A stretch of DNA of 64,000 nt from Sphingomonas sp. Root720. GTDB lineage: Bacteria; Pseudomonadota; Alphaproteobacteria; Sphingomonadales; Sphingomonadaceae. The stretch's first letter is position 1; each line of letters begins with the position of its first letter. Below, one piece after another: positions 1-8,347 of the stretch. The DNA lies in contig NZ_LMID01000012.1 of NCBI RefSeq assembly GCF_001428605.1, positions 417,027-481,026 of the forward strand, in the 5' to 3' direction. Under the pieces are notes generated by a model. That model was not told where the DNA came from. It saw nothing but the letters and a program-made list of their open reading frames with translations, and made no database searches. Made by a program: the position numbers and the translations under genes.

Positions 1-1259
1 TGGTCCTCGCGAACGAAGATATGGGCGTCGTCCTGGGTGAACTGGCGCACCCGCATGATGCCGTGCAGCGCGCCGTGCGGCTCGTTGCGGTGGCAGCAGC
101 CGAACTCGGCCATGCGGATCGGCAGGTCGCGGTAGCTCTTGATCCCCTGCTTGAAGATCAGGATGTGCGCCGGGCAGTTCATCGGCTTGAGCGCCATAAG
201 GTCGCCCTCGCCGGTCAGGACCGGTCCCTCCTCCTCGGTATTGGGAATCTCGTCGGGGACGACGAACATGTTCTCGCGATATTTGCCCCAGTGGCCCGAC
301 TGCTCCCACTGGCGCGCGTCCATCAGCTGCGGGGTCTTCACCTCGACATAGCCGGCGGCGTCGAGCCGGCGGCGCATATAGGCCTCGAGCACCCGCCACA
401 ACCGGAAGCCCTTGGGATGCCAGAAGACCGAGCCCTGCGCCTCCGACTGGAGATGGAACAGGTCCATATCCTGGCCGATCCGGCGATGGTCGCGCTTGGC
501 GGCTTCCTCGAGCCGGGTCAGGTGGGCGTCGAGCTGCTTCTTGTTGAGCCAGCCGGTGCCGTAGATGCGGCTGAGCATCGCGTTCTTCTGGTCGCCGCGC
601 CAATAGGCGCCCGACACGCGGGTCAGCTTGAACGCCGCCGGGTCGAGCTTGCCGGTCGAGGGCAGATGGGGCCCGCGGCACATGTCGAGCCAGGAGTCGT
701 CAGCACCGGGCAGGCCCGACCAATAGACCGTCAGCGGCTCGTCGCCGGGCAGTTCGGCGGCCCATTCGGCCTTGAAGCTCTCACCCTGCTGCCTCCAGCG
801 CGAGACGAGCTGCTCGCGGCTCCATTCCTCGCGGCGCAGCGGCTTGTCGGCGGCGATGATGCGACGCATCTCCGCCTCGATCGCGGGAAGCTCCTCGTCG
901 GTGAACGGCCCGCGGCCCGGCGGGGCCGCGAAGTCGTAATAGAAGCCGTCGTCGGTCGACGGGCCGAAGGTGATCTGCGTACCCGGGAACAGGCTCTGCA
1001 CCGCCTCGGCCAGTACGTGCGCATAGTCGTGCCGGGCGAGTTCGAGCGCGTCGGCCTCGTCGCGCGCCGTCACCAGCGCGAGGGTCGAATCCTTCTCCAG
1101 CGGCCGGCCGAGGTCGCGCAGTTCGCCGTCGACGCGCGCGGCGATTGCCGCCTTGGCGAGGCCGGGACCGATCGCGGCGGCGATCTCGCCGGGAGTAGTG
1201 CCCGTCTTCACTTCGCGCACCGAGCCGTCGGGAAGCGTGATGGTGAGAAGATCGGACAT
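1..1259 (-). CDS. thrS: Threonyl-tRNA synthetase, N-terminal part (cut by window edge)
   Basis: This gene charges tRNA-Thr with threonine in the cytoplasm. About 419 residues are visible and the C-terminal part lies beyond position 1. Residues 1-62 form a TGS domain (start MSDLLTITLPDGS). The editing domain follows with its HxxxH motif at H77 and H81 (RHDYAHVLAEA). The class II catalytic core then shows MNCPAH, whose Cys is a zinc ligand, and the motif 2 region MAEFGCCHRNEPHGALHG. The ATG at 1257-1259 is chosen because it gives the usual TGS start. The next gene leftward is outside the window. A 250-bp spacer with a palindromic repeat separates thrS from the Mla operon. Confidence 0.96.
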   Translation of the reverse strand, partial: MSDLLTITLPDGSVREVKTGTTPGEIAAAIGPGLAKAAIAARVDGELRDLGRPLEKDSTLALVTARDEADALELARHDYAHVLAEAVQSLFPGTQITFGPSTDDGFYYDFAAPPGRGPFTDEELPAIEAEMRRIIAADKPLRREEWSREQLVSRWRQQGESFKAEWAAELPGDEPLTVYWSGLPGADDSWLDMCRGPHLPSTGKLDPAAFKLTRVSGAYWRGDQKNAMLSRIYGTGWLNKKQLDAHLTRLEEAAKRDHRRIGQDMDLFHLQSEAQGSVFWHPKGFRLWRVLEAYMRRRLDAAGYVEVKTPQLMDARQWEQSGHWGKYRENMFVVPDEIPNTEEEGPVLTGEGDLMALKPMNCPAHILIFKQGIKSYRDLPIRMAEFGCCHRNEPHGALHGIMRVRQFTQDDAHIFVRED

Positions 1260-1406
1260 GGGAGAAACACTATCCTCGGGTTTGCGGAGCGCGGCTTATG
1301 CCCGCGAAGGGGCCTGCGGGGCAAGCCGCCTGAGGCGAGATCGTGATGGCGGTGAAAGCAGGGACTTTCGGTGGCGTTTGCGCAAGCGCCGTCAGATCCC
1401 TTCAGC

Positions 1407-1500
1407 GTCACCCCGGCGAAGGCTGGGGTCCATGTCTCTCATCAGCCCGATGGCATCCAAGGAGACGACGGACATGGATGCCAGCCTCGCTGGCATGACG
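1407..1500. repeat. Palindromic intergenic element, copy 1
   Basis: This 94-bp element lies between thrS and the Mla lipoprotein gene. Its left end reads GTCACCCCGGCGAAGGCTGG. The right end is an imperfect inverted copy ending in CTGGCATGACG, with about 28 bp in each arm. The same arms recur at six other intergenic sites in this window. Confidence 0.8.
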
Positions 1501-1509
1501 GGCGAGCGG

Positions 1510-2097
1510 TCAGTTCGTCCCGATCCAGTCCGCCACGTCGCCGGCGATGCCGTTCGCCGCCTCGTTGAGCGCCGCCGCGACCGAGGGGGCGTCCTCCCCG
1601 GCGACCGGGACGGTCGCCTCGAAGCGATGCGTACGGATCTCGTCGGAGCCGCTCTTCGCGATCGTCGCGTCGAAGATCACCAGCACCTTGCCCTGGCCGC
1701 CGAGCAGCTGGAACGCCGCGAGGGTGCCGCCCAGGCGGGTGTCGGGGGTGATCGCGCCATTGCGCTGGTCGGGCACGAAGCGGCCGGTCTTCGCCTCGAT
1801 CGTCTCGGCGAGGACCGAGCGGAACAGCATGGCGGGGGTGTCGACCCAGCCGGCCTTGGGCAGATAGGCGAAGGCCGCCCCGGTCTGCACCGCGATCCGC
1901 TGGTTGCGCAGCGCCGAGGGCAGCGCGGGCGGCGCGACGCTGATCGCCTGGGTGTCGCGGGTGACCTTGCCCGCGCCGGCGGCGATCCTGGCGGTCGGGG
2001 TCAGGCTCATCAGCCGTTCGGGCGGATCCCCGCCGAGGCTGATGCAGCCCGTCAGCAGGCCGGCGGCGGTGAGCGCGATGAGCGAGCGGCGCAACAT
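1510..2097 (-). CDS. ABC-type transport auxiliary lipoprotein of the Mla-type operon
   Basis: The 195-residue product starts with a lipoprotein signal peptide (MLRRSLIALTAAGLLTGC; Cys at about 18). The rest resembles the auxiliary lipoprotein family found with MCE/Mla transporters (PqiC/DUF330 type). It probably sits on the periplasmic face of the outer membrane and works with the MlaD substrate-binding protein. It is the last gene of the operon mlaE-mlaF-mlaD-lipoprotein and begins 4 bp after mlaD ends. The ATG at 2097 is chosen because it places the lipobox correctly; longer frames add low-complexity residues. The lipoprotein call is firm; the exact partner function is inferred from the operon. 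Confidence 0.85.
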   Translation of the reverse strand: MLRRSLIALTAAGLLTGCISLGGDPPERLMSLTPTARIAAGAGKVTRDTQAISVAPPALPSALRNQRIAVQTGAAFAYLPKAGWVDTPAMLFRSVLAETIEAKTGRFVPDQRNGAITPDTRLGGTLAAFQLLGGQGKVLVIFDATIAKSGSDEIRTHRFEATVPVAGEDAPSVAAALNEAANGIAGDVADWIGTN

Positions 2098-2101
2098 GCT
2101 G

Positions 2102-3049
2102 TCAGTTCCTTGGCTTGTAGTCGGGCAGCTTCGACCCGCCGAGCACGGCGCCCGCGCCGCCCCGGTCGAGCTTGGTCGAGATGGCGCCGAGCGCCTCCGA
2201 CATCTCGGCGAGGTTGCGCGCGAGCTGGTTGATCTGCGGGACGGTCTGGGTCGAGAAGGCCTTGATGCCGGGCCGGGCATCGGTGATCGCGGCGTCGAGC
2301 GATTCGAGCGTGTGCTGCGCGGAGGTGGTGGCCTTGTTGAGGTTGGCCATCGCCGGCTTCACGTCGCTGGCCATCACGCCATTGGTGGTCTCGGCGAGGG
2401 CGCCGACACGCTCGGCGGCGAGGCCCGCCTGTTCCATCGTCGCCTTGAGCTGGACGATCGCCGCCGCGATCTCGGGACCGCGGTTGGCGAGGTCGCCCGA
2501 CAGCCGCTCGACATTGGCGAGGATGCCGCTGATCGACTTCTGGTTCTTGTCGTCGAGCAGCTCGGTCAGCCGCGCGGTCAGGGTCGAGATGCGGTTGAGC
2601 AGCTCGGGCGCCGAGTTGAGCAGTTCGCCGAGCGCGCCCGGCTTGGTCGGGATCACCGGCACGCCATAGGGCCCCGGCTCGACGATCGGCGGTGCGCCGG
2701 TGACCGCGCCGTCGAGGTTGATCTGGCTGACCCCGGTGAAGCCGACGCCGGCGATCGTCGCGGTGGTGCCCTGCAGGATCGGCGAATCCTGGTCGATGGC
2801 GATGCGGACGCGGACGAATTCGGGGCTGTCGGGCAGCAGCTTGATCTCCTCGACCTTGCCGACCGGCACGCCCGAAAAGTTGACCGACGATCCTTTGGCG
2901 AGGCCGTCGACCGACGTCTTGAAGAAGATGTCGTAGCGCTGGTTGCTGGCGGTGTTGAACCCCGCCAGCCAGACGATGAAGACGAGCAGCGCGACGAGCA
3001 TGGCCAGCACGACGCCGCCCACCAGTACATGGTTCGACCGGGTTTCCAT
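2102..3049 (-). CDS. mlaD: MlaD-type MCE-domain substrate-binding protein
   Basis: This is the periplasmic MCE protein of a phospholipid/lipid ABC transporter. The 315-residue product has one N-terminal membrane anchor (residues 8-29). A single MCE domain follows (about 38-115, including GSSVNFSGVPVGKVEEIKLL and GVGFTGVSQINLDG). A long helical C-terminal region then contains repeated helices of the kind that form MCE needles. In this family MCE proteins assemble as rings on the permease. The gene lies 7 bp after mlaF and 4 bp before the auxiliary lipoprotein gene, so it is probably translated in the same operon. No MlaC-type shuttle gene is present nearby. Confidence 0.93.
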   Translation of the reverse strand: METRSNHVLVGGVVLAMLVALLVFIVWLAGFNTASNQRYDIFFKTSVDGLAKGSSVNFSGVPVGKVEEIKLLPDSPEFVRVRIAIDQDSPILQGTTATIAGVGFTGVSQINLDGAVTGAPPIVEPGPYGVPVIPTKPGALGELLNSAPELLNRISTLTARLTELLDDKNQKSISGILANVERLSGDLANRGPEIAAAIVQLKATMEQAGLAAERVGALAETTNGVMASDVKPAMANLNKATTSAQHTLESLDAAITDARPGIKAFSTQTVPQINQLARNLAEMSEALGAISTKLDRGGAGAVLGGSKLPDYKPRN

Positions 3050-3056
3050 CAGTTGC

Positions 3057-3875
3057 TCACTTCCCGGCTTCCCCTGCTGTAGCGCGCCCGGCGGCATCCG
3101 CCGCCGCCCGCCCGCGCGGACCGTTGAAATATTCCTGAATCCACGGATGGTCCAACGCCAATAGTTCCGGGATCGTTCCAACCGCGATCACGCGCCTGTC
3201 CGCAAGCACCGCCACCCGGTCGCAGATCGCGTACAGCGTGTCGAGATCATGGGTGATCAGGAAGACGGTCAGGCCGAGCGTCCGCTGCAGCGAGCGGATC
3301 AGCTCGTCGAAGGCGGCGGCGCCGATCGGGTCCAGTCCGGCGGTCGGCTCGTCGAGGAACAGCAGCTGCGGATCGAGCGCCAGCGCGCGGGCGAGTCCGG
3401 CGCGCTTGCGCATGCCGCCCGACAGCTCGGACGGATATTTTGGCCCGGCCTCGGGTGCCAGGCCCGACATGGCCACCTTGTAGGCGGCGATCTCGTCGAG
3501 CAGCTGGGCGTCGACCTCGGGATAATATTCGCGAATCGGCACCTGGACATTCTCGGCCACGGTCAGGGTCGAGAACAGCGCGCCGCCCTGGAACAGCACG
3601 CCCCAGCGGCTGCGGACCTGCTTCGCCTCATATTCCTCGCGGCCGATCATCGATTCGCCGAACACTTCGACCTCGCCGGCCTGGGGCGGCTGCAGGCCGA
3701 TGATCGACCGCATCAGCACCGACTTGCCGGTGCCCGAGCCGCCGACGACGCCGATGATCTCCCCGCGCCGCACATCGAGGTCGAGCCCGTCATGGACGAC
3801 CTGGTCGCCGAACGCGTTGCGCAGCCCGGCGACGTGGATGATTGTATCATGATCGGCGGTGTTGAGCCGTGCCAT
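3057..3875 (-). CDS. mlaF: MlaF-type ABC transporter ATP-binding protein
   Basis: This is the cytoplasmic ATPase of the lipid transporter. All ABC motifs are present in 272 residues: Walker A GGSGTGKS, signature LSGGM, Walker B LLFLDEPTAGLDP and H-loop LITHD. The ATG at 3875 (MARLNTADHDTIIHV) is preferred because the domain begins shortly after it; longer reading adds serine- and arginine-rich residues from another frame's composition. The gene follows the permease gene after 46 bp and precedes mlaD by 7 bp. Lipid specificity is inferred from the MlaE/MlaD partners, not from this subunit itself. Confidence 0.94.
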   Translation of the reverse strand: MARLNTADHDTIIHVAGLRNAFGDQVVHDGLDLDVRRGEIIGVVGGSGTGKSVLMRSIIGLQPPQAGEVEVFGESMIGREEYEAKQVRSRWGVLFQGGALFSTLTVAENVQVPIREYYPEVDAQLLDEIAAYKVAMSGLAPEAGPKYPSELSGGMRKRAGLARALALDPQLLFLDEPTAGLDPIGAAAFDELIRSLQRTLGLTVFLITHDLDTLYAICDRVAVLADRRVIAVGTIPELLALDHPWIQEYFNGPRGRAAADAAGRATAGEAGK

Positions 3876-3921
3876 CAGCGGCCCATCCCTGACGCGGGCG
3901 GACGGAGGAGAAACATACCCA

Positions 3922-5019
3922 TCAGATCCACCCGATCGAGCTGAAGAACACCGCGAACACCGCGTCGAGGACGATGACGAGGAAGATCGCCTGGACGACC
4001 GAGGCGGTGGTCCTGAGGCCGACCTGCTCGGCATTGCCCTCGACCTGCATGCCCTGATAGCAGCCGCACAGCGCGATCAGCATGCCGAACACCGGTGCCT
4101 TGATCAGTCCGACCCACAGGTCGGTCATCGGCACCACCTCGCGGATGCGCTGGACATAGGTGATCGGCGGGATATCGAGATCGATCCAGCAGAAGATGCC
4201 GCCGCCGATGATCGCGATCACCGCGGCATAGAAACCGAGCAGCGGCATCAGCACCACGGTCGACAGGATGCGCGGCAGGATCAGCGCCTCCATCGGCGAC
4301 ACCCCGATCGTCCGCATCGCGTCGACCTCCTCGGCCAGCTTCATCGAGCCGAGCTGCGCGGCGAAAGCGCTGCCCGAGCGGCCGGCGACCATGATCGCGG
4401 TCATCAGCACGCCCAGTTCGCGCAGGGTGATCCGCCCGATCAGGTTGACCGCGAACACCTCGGCCCCGAACTGGCGCAGCTGGACCGCGCCCTGCTGGGC
4501 GATGACGATGCCGATCAGGAAGCTCATCAGCCCGATGATCGCCAGCGCCTTGACCCCGACCACCTCGAACTGGCGCGCCATCGCGTTGTAGCGGAACCGG
4601 CGCGGGTGGGTGACCAGCCCCCACAGCCCGACCAGGACCGCGCCGAAGAAGCCGACCAACCCGATCAGCGAATGGCCGGCAACCGAGGTCGCGTCCCCGA
4701 TCTCGCGCATCACGCGGACGAAGGGGGGGCTCGAATCGGGGCGGATCTTGAGCGGCTTGTCGGCCTCGGCGATCTGCCGGAGCAGCTGGCAGACATCCTC
4801 GTCGGCGCCGACCACCTCGACCTGGTGCTCGCGGGCGATGCGGTGGACCAGCCAGGCACCGACCGTGTCGATTCGGTCGACCTCGCCCAGGTCGATCGTC
4901 CGGGGCACTTCGCCCAGCGTTTCCAGCCGCCGCGACAGGTCTCCGATCCGCGCGAGCGTGAGTTCGCCGCTGAAATACAGCACATGCTGGTCGTAGCGAA
5001 AGTCTGCCGGCGCGGTCAT
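3922..5019 (-). CDS. mlaE: MlaE-type permease with fused N-terminal STAS domain
   Basis: This is the inner-membrane permease of the lipid ABC transporter. Residues 1-90 look like a STAS (MlaB-like) domain (VLYFSGELTLARIGDL, RTIDLGEVDRIDTVGAWLV). The MlaE permease domain follows with about five membrane helices and conserved GRSGSAFAAQLGSMK and EEVDAMRTIGVSP. Because STAS is fused, no separate mlaB gene is needed, which is common in this class. The ATG at 5019 (MTAPADFRYD) is taken as start; a GTG at 5028 adds three residues, and neither has a strong ribosome-binding site. It is the first gene of a four-gene operon. Confidence 0.94.
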   Translation of the reverse strand: MTAPADFRYDQHVLYFSGELTLARIGDLSRRLETLGEVPRTIDLGEVDRIDTVGAWLVHRIAREHQVEVVGADEDVCQLLRQIAEADKPLKIRPDSSPPFVRVMREIGDATSVAGHSLIGLVGFFGAVLVGLWGLVTHPRRFRYNAMARQFEVVGVKALAIIGLMSFLIGIVIAQQGAVQLRQFGAEVFAVNLIGRITLRELGVLMTAIMVAGRSGSAFAAQLGSMKLAEEVDAMRTIGVSPMEALILPRILSTVVLMPLLGFYAAVIAIIGGGIFCWIDLDIPPITYVQRIREVVPMTDLWVGLIKAPVFGMLIALCGCYQGMQVEGNAEQVGLRTTASVVQAIFLVIVLDAVFAVFFSSIGWI

Positions 5020-5139
5020 CGTGCCCACAGGTGATCGAAAAGCGCGGGATCGGCAAGCATCCGAAATGAATGAGTGCGCGACGCGATAGTTCCTTGGCCG
5101 ATTGTTCCCGCCCCCGATACCTGCCTATAGAGCGCCCCG

Positions 5140-5811
5140 ATGACCGAACTCGCCATCTACGACATGGACCGCACGATCACGCGGACCGGCACCTTCACCC
5201 CCTTCATGATCCATGCGGCGCTGCGGCTGGCGCCGTGGCGGCTGGTCTTCGTACCGTTCGCGGCGATGGTGATGCTCGCCTATGTGGCGAAGCTGATCGA
5301 GCGCAAGCGGGTCAAGGAGCTCAACCAGGCGATGCTGATCGGCCGGCGGATCCCGGCCGCCACGCTGATCCCGATCGCCGAGAGCTTCGCCGAGAAGGTG
5401 ATGCGCCACAACATCCTGCCGGGCGCGCTGGACAGCCTCGCGGAGAATCGCGCCGCCGGCCGCCGCCTCGTCCTCGCCACCGCCTCGTCGCGCATCTGGG
5501 TCGAGCCGATCGCGGCGAAGCTGGGCATGGACGACGTGGTCGCGACCGGTGCGATCCGGGGCATCGACGACTATGTCAGCCACAAGGTCGACGGCGAGAA
5601 TTGCTACGGCCCCGCCAAGCTCCGCATGATCGAGGCGTGGATGGGGTTGGAGAAGCTCGACCGCAGCCAGTGCCACATCCGCTTCTATTCGGACCATGTC
5701 TCCGACGTGCCGGTGCTCGCCTGGGCCGACGAGGCGATCGCCGCCAACCCGCATGCCGGCCTGCGCGCGGAGGCGAAGCGGCGCAACTGGACGATCGTCG
5801 ACTGGAAATAG
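5140..5811 (+). CDS. HAD-superfamily phosphatase (HAD-IB, SerB-like)
   Basis: The 223-residue protein starts with the HAD nucleophile motif DMDRT (Asp8 and Asp10). It has motif II in LVLATASS and a C-terminal HIRFYSDHVSDVPVL that carries the metal-binding Asp residues. It belongs to the HAD-IB group, which includes phosphoserine phosphatases and proteins that act on lipid-linked or small phosphates. A hydrophobic stretch at about 25-52 may be the cap or a membrane-contact helix. It is transcribed divergently from the Mla operon about 120 bp away. The substrate cannot be told from sequence. Confidence 0.85.
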   Translation: MTELAIYDMDRTITRTGTFTPFMIHAALRLAPWRLVFVPFAAMVMLAYVAKLIERKRVKELNQAMLIGRRIPAATLIPIAESFAEKVMRHNILPGALDSLAENRAAGRRLVLATASSRIWVEPIAAKLGMDDVVATGAIRGIDDYVSHKVDGENCYGPAKLRMIEAWMGLEKLDRSQCHIRFYSDHVSDVPVLAWADEAIAANPHAGLRAEAKRRNWTIVDWK

Positions 5812-5839
5812 GGAGTGGAGGGGAGCCCTCTCCCAGGCC

Positions 5840-5915
5840 CTCATGCCAGCGCAGGCTGGCCTCTCAACGCGCTTTTCGCACAGCGCCCGAAACCCCAGCC
5901 TTGGCTGCGGTGACC
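5840..5915. repeat. Palindromic intergenic element, degenerate copy 2
   Basis: This 76-bp element follows the HAD phosphatase gene. The left arm (TCATGCCAGCGCAGGCTGG) and right arm (CCCAGCCTTGGCTGCGGTGA) are shorter and more diverged than in the other copies. Placement between two convergent genes fits the family. Confidence 0.55.
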
Positions 5916-5963
5916 TTCATGGGATGGAGGAGAGCGACGGAACCCGCCGGCTCGCCAGAGCGC

Positions 5964-6470
5964 TCAGCCCTGGACCGTCTCGACGGCGTCGGCGGTGCTC
6001 GAGCCGGCCTTCTTGTAGATGAAGCCGTTGACCGGATAGGCGGTGGTGCCGACCTTGCCGATCGGCGCGAACCAGACCTTCACCCGGCTCCAGTCGTTGT
6101 TGGGCGAGGCATCGACGACGGTCACGTCGCGCTCGACCTGGCCGCGCCGGCCGTTGATGATCGACCAGTTGGCGTGGGTGATCTTGATGACCCGATCGCT
6201 GACGACCTGGGTGACGGTGGCGACATGGCCCGAGCGCATCGAGCCGATCGCCTTGAACACCATCACCGCGCCGACCATCGGGGTATCGCCGCGGAGATAT
6301 TTGCCGACCGCCTGATTCCACCAGGACGCGGCGGCGCCGAACAGCTGGATGCCGGAGAACATGCGGGCGAAAGGCGCGCACTGGATCATCTGCGCATTGG
6401 CCGCCGACGGGGCGAGAGTCATGCCTGCAAGCAGCATGGAACCGACAATCGCGCGCATCGTTTTAATCAT
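5964..6470 (-). CDS. Secreted CHAP-domain-like protein
   Basis: The 168-residue product has a signal peptide (residues 1-26, cleavage near ANAQ). It then has a CHAP/NlpC-P60-like fold with candidate catalytic Cys31 (QCAPFAR), His82 (SGHVATV) and Asn101 (ITHANWS). Such enzymes act in the periplasm as amidases or endopeptidases on peptidoglycan peptides. The start MIKTMRA at 6470 is chosen because it begins the signal peptide; the upstream extension is not signal-like. It stands alone between the HAD gene and hisF. The peptidoglycan role is an inference from the family. Confidence 0.8.
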   Translation of the reverse strand: MIKTMRAIVGSMLLAGMTLAPSAANAQMIQCAPFARMFSGIQLFGAAASWWNQAVGKYLRGDTPMVGAVMVFKAIGSMRSGHVATVTQVVSDRVIKITHANWSIINGRRGQVERDVTVVDASPNNDWSRVKVWFAPIGKVGTTAYPVNGFIYKKAGSSTADAVETVQG

Positions 6471-6691
6471 CTGGTAGTTCCCCACCCGTCCCGTGACGCT
6501 GTGATAGGCATCACTGTCGGGCGCAGGGAACCCCGTTAGGGTTGCCAAAATCCTAACAAGCGGCGAGTCGTTTTCGTCGTGCGGTGGTCTGCGACTTATC
6601 CACAGGCGCCGTGAGGGCCCGGCACTGCAAACCACATCTTCGGAACGGTCCCGTCATGAACATGCATGCTGCAGCGCACGCATGATTCGCA
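6471..6691. other. Intergenic region with a lone DnaA-box match
   Basis: I find no gene in these 221 bp between the CHAP-like gene and hisF. It contains one exact TTATCCACA at 6596-6604 and short palindromes around GCATGCATG. The 5' part should hold the promoter of the CHAP-like gene. No cluster of DnaA boxes is seen, so it is not called an origin. Confidence 0.5.
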
Positions 6692-7489
6692 TCATGATCC
6701 GCGACGGGACCCCGTGATTTCCGTCGCGCCGGTGCGCACCGGCAGGCCAGCCGCGCGAAGCGCCGCATGCGCCTCGGCCACGCTGTACTGGCCGAAGTGA
6801 AAGATCGAGGCGGCGAGCACCGCGCTGGCCCCGCCGCTGGTGACGCCCTCGACGAGATGGTCGAGATTACCGACCCCGCCGCTCGCGATCACCGGCACCG
6901 GCACCGCATCGGCGATCGCGCGGGTCAGCGCCAGATCGTAGCCGTCGCGGGTGCCGTCGCGGTCCATCGAGGTCAGCAATATCTCGCCCGCGCCCAGCGC
7001 GGCGAGGCGTTTCGCATGCTCGACCGCGTCGATCCCGGTCGGCTTGCGGCCGCCATGGGTGTAGATTTCCCATCTGCCGGGGCCGACATTGCGCGCGTCG
7101 ACCGCGCCGACCACGCATTGCGCGCCGAAGCGTTCGGCCATCTCGGCGCAGAGCTCGGGCCGCGCCACCGCCGCCGAGTTGACCGCGACCTTGTCCGCCC
7201 CCGCGAGCAGCAGCGCACGCGCGTCGTCGGCGCTGCGGACGCCGCCGCCGACCGTCAGCGGCATGAAGCACACCGCCGCCGTCCGCGCGACGACGTCGAG
7301 GATCGTGCCGCGCCCCTCATGGCTGGCGGTGATGTCGAGGAAGCACAGCTCGTCCGCGCCGGCCGCGTCATAGACCCGCGCCTGTTCGACCGGATCGCCC
7401 GCATCGGCGAGGTCGACGAAGTTGACGCCCTTGACCACGCGCCCGCCGGCGACGTCGAGACAGGGAATGACGCGGACCCGGACGGTCAT
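6692..7489 (-). CDS. hisF: Imidazole glycerol phosphate synthase, cyclase subunit
   Basis: HisF makes imidazole glycerol phosphate and AICAR from PRFAR, using ammonia from HisH, in histidine synthesis. The 265-residue (beta-alpha)8 barrel shows [16 protein letters not shown] with catalytic Asp12, the second catalytic Asp in LLTSMDRDG, and phosphate loops in VGGGVRS and ASGGVGN. Its ATG overlaps the hisA stop by 4 bp (7486-7489), so translation is probably coupled. It is the last gene of hisB-hisH-hisA-hisF. hisE, often found next, is not present downstream. Confidence 0.97.
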   Translation of the reverse strand: MTVRVRVIPCLDVAGGRVVKGVNFVDLADAGDPVEQARVYDAAGADELCFLDITASHEGRGTILDVVARTAAVCFMPLTVGGGVRSADDARALLLAGADKVAVNSAAVARPELCAEMAERFGAQCVVGAVDARNVGPGRWEIYTHGGRKPTGIDAVEHAKRLAALGAGEILLTSMDRDGTRDGYDLALTRAIADAVPVPVIASGGVGNLDHLVEGVTSGGASAVLAASIFHFGQYSVAEAHAALRAAGLPVRTGATEITGSRRGS

Positions 7490-8217
7490 CCCCGTGCCAC
7501 CTTCAGCGCCTCGGCGAGGTCGAGCCGCCCGTCATAGAGCGCGCGACCGGTGATCACGCCCTCGATGCCGTCGACGGCGTGCGGGGTCAGCGCCTCGATG
7601 TCGGCGATGCTCGCGACGCCGCCGCTGGCGATGACCGGGATGCTGGCATGGCGGGCGAGCGCGACCGTGGCCTCGACATTGCAGCCCTTGAGCAGGCCGT
7701 CGCGGCCGACGTCGGTGAACAGCAGCGATGCGACCCCGGCATCGGCGAAGCGATCGGCGAGGTCGGTGACGCCGACGGTCGAGACCTCGGCCCAGCCATG
7801 GGTCGCGACATAGCCGTCGCGCGCGTCGACGCCGACGACGATCCGGCCGGGCAGCGCCTTCGCCGCTTCCCTGACCAGATCGGGGTTCTGGAGCGCCGCG
7901 GTGCCGATGATCACCCGCTCGACGCCGAGGCCGAGCCAGCGGTCGATTCCGGCGCGGTCGCGGATGCCGCCGCCCAGCTCGACCTTGCCCGGAAAGGCCC
8001 TGACGATCGCCTCGACCGCCTCGGCATTGACCGCGCGGCCGGCGAAGGCGCCATCGAGATCGACGACGTGGAGCCATTCGGCCCCCGCCTCGGCGAAGCG
8101 GCGCGCCTGGTCGGCGGGGTCGTCGCCATAGACGGTGGCGCGGTCCATGTCGCCCTCGGCGAGGCGAACGACCTGGCCGCCCTTAAGGTCGATCGCGGGG
8201 AAGACGATGATGCTCAC
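7486..8217 (-). CDS. hisA: ProFAR isomerase of histidine synthesis
   Basis: HisA isomerises ProFAR to PRFAR, the substrate of HisF/HisH. The 243-residue barrel has Asp10 (FPAIDLKGG) and the second Asp in [10 protein letters not shown]. The start is a GTG at 8217. A strong GGGGAGGA ribosome-binding site lies 8 bp upstream, and that site is the end of the palindromic repeat at 8226-8332. This separates hisA from hisH by 130 bp, unusual in this otherwise tight operon. The repeat could fold and hide the ribosome-binding site (inference). Confidence 0.96.
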   Translation of the reverse strand: MSIIVFPAIDLKGGQVVRLAEGDMDRATVYGDDPADQARRFAEAGAEWLHVVDLDGAFAGRAVNAEAVEAIVRAFPGKVELGGGIRDRAGIDRWLGLGVERVIIGTAALQNPDLVREAAKALPGRIVVGVDARDGYVATHGWAEVSTVGVTDLADRFADAGVASLLFTDVGRDGLLKGCNVEATVALARHASIPVIASGGVASIADIEALTPHAVDGIEGVITGRALYDGRLDLAEALKVARG

Positions 8218-8225
8218 TGATTGAT

Positions 8226-8332
8226 TCCTCCCCGGTGCGGGGAGGGGGACCATGCGCAGCATGCTGGAGGGGCTTTCGCCCCTCTCCCCTCCACCGCACG
8301 GTGTGCGGTCCCCCTCCCCGTGCCGGGGAGGA
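8226..8332. repeat. 107-bp GC-rich palindrome inside the his operon
   Basis: The first 26 bases (starting TCCTCCCCGGTGCGGGGAGG) and the last 26 (ending CCCCGTGCCGGGGAGGA) are almost perfect reverse complements. Inner arms (ACCATGCGCAGCATG region and CCACCGCACGGTG region) also pair. It belongs to a CTCCCC/GGGGAG repeat type distinct from the GTCAYCCC elements. On the coding strand it carries the hisA ribosome-binding site. Confidence 0.8.
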
Positions 8333-8347
8333 ACTGAAATCTGGTCG

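Noticed and set aside
6596..6604. TTATCCACA, an exact DnaA box
   Set aside because: It is single, with no cluster, no AT-rich unwinding element and no origin-linked genes, so it is not an origin of replication.
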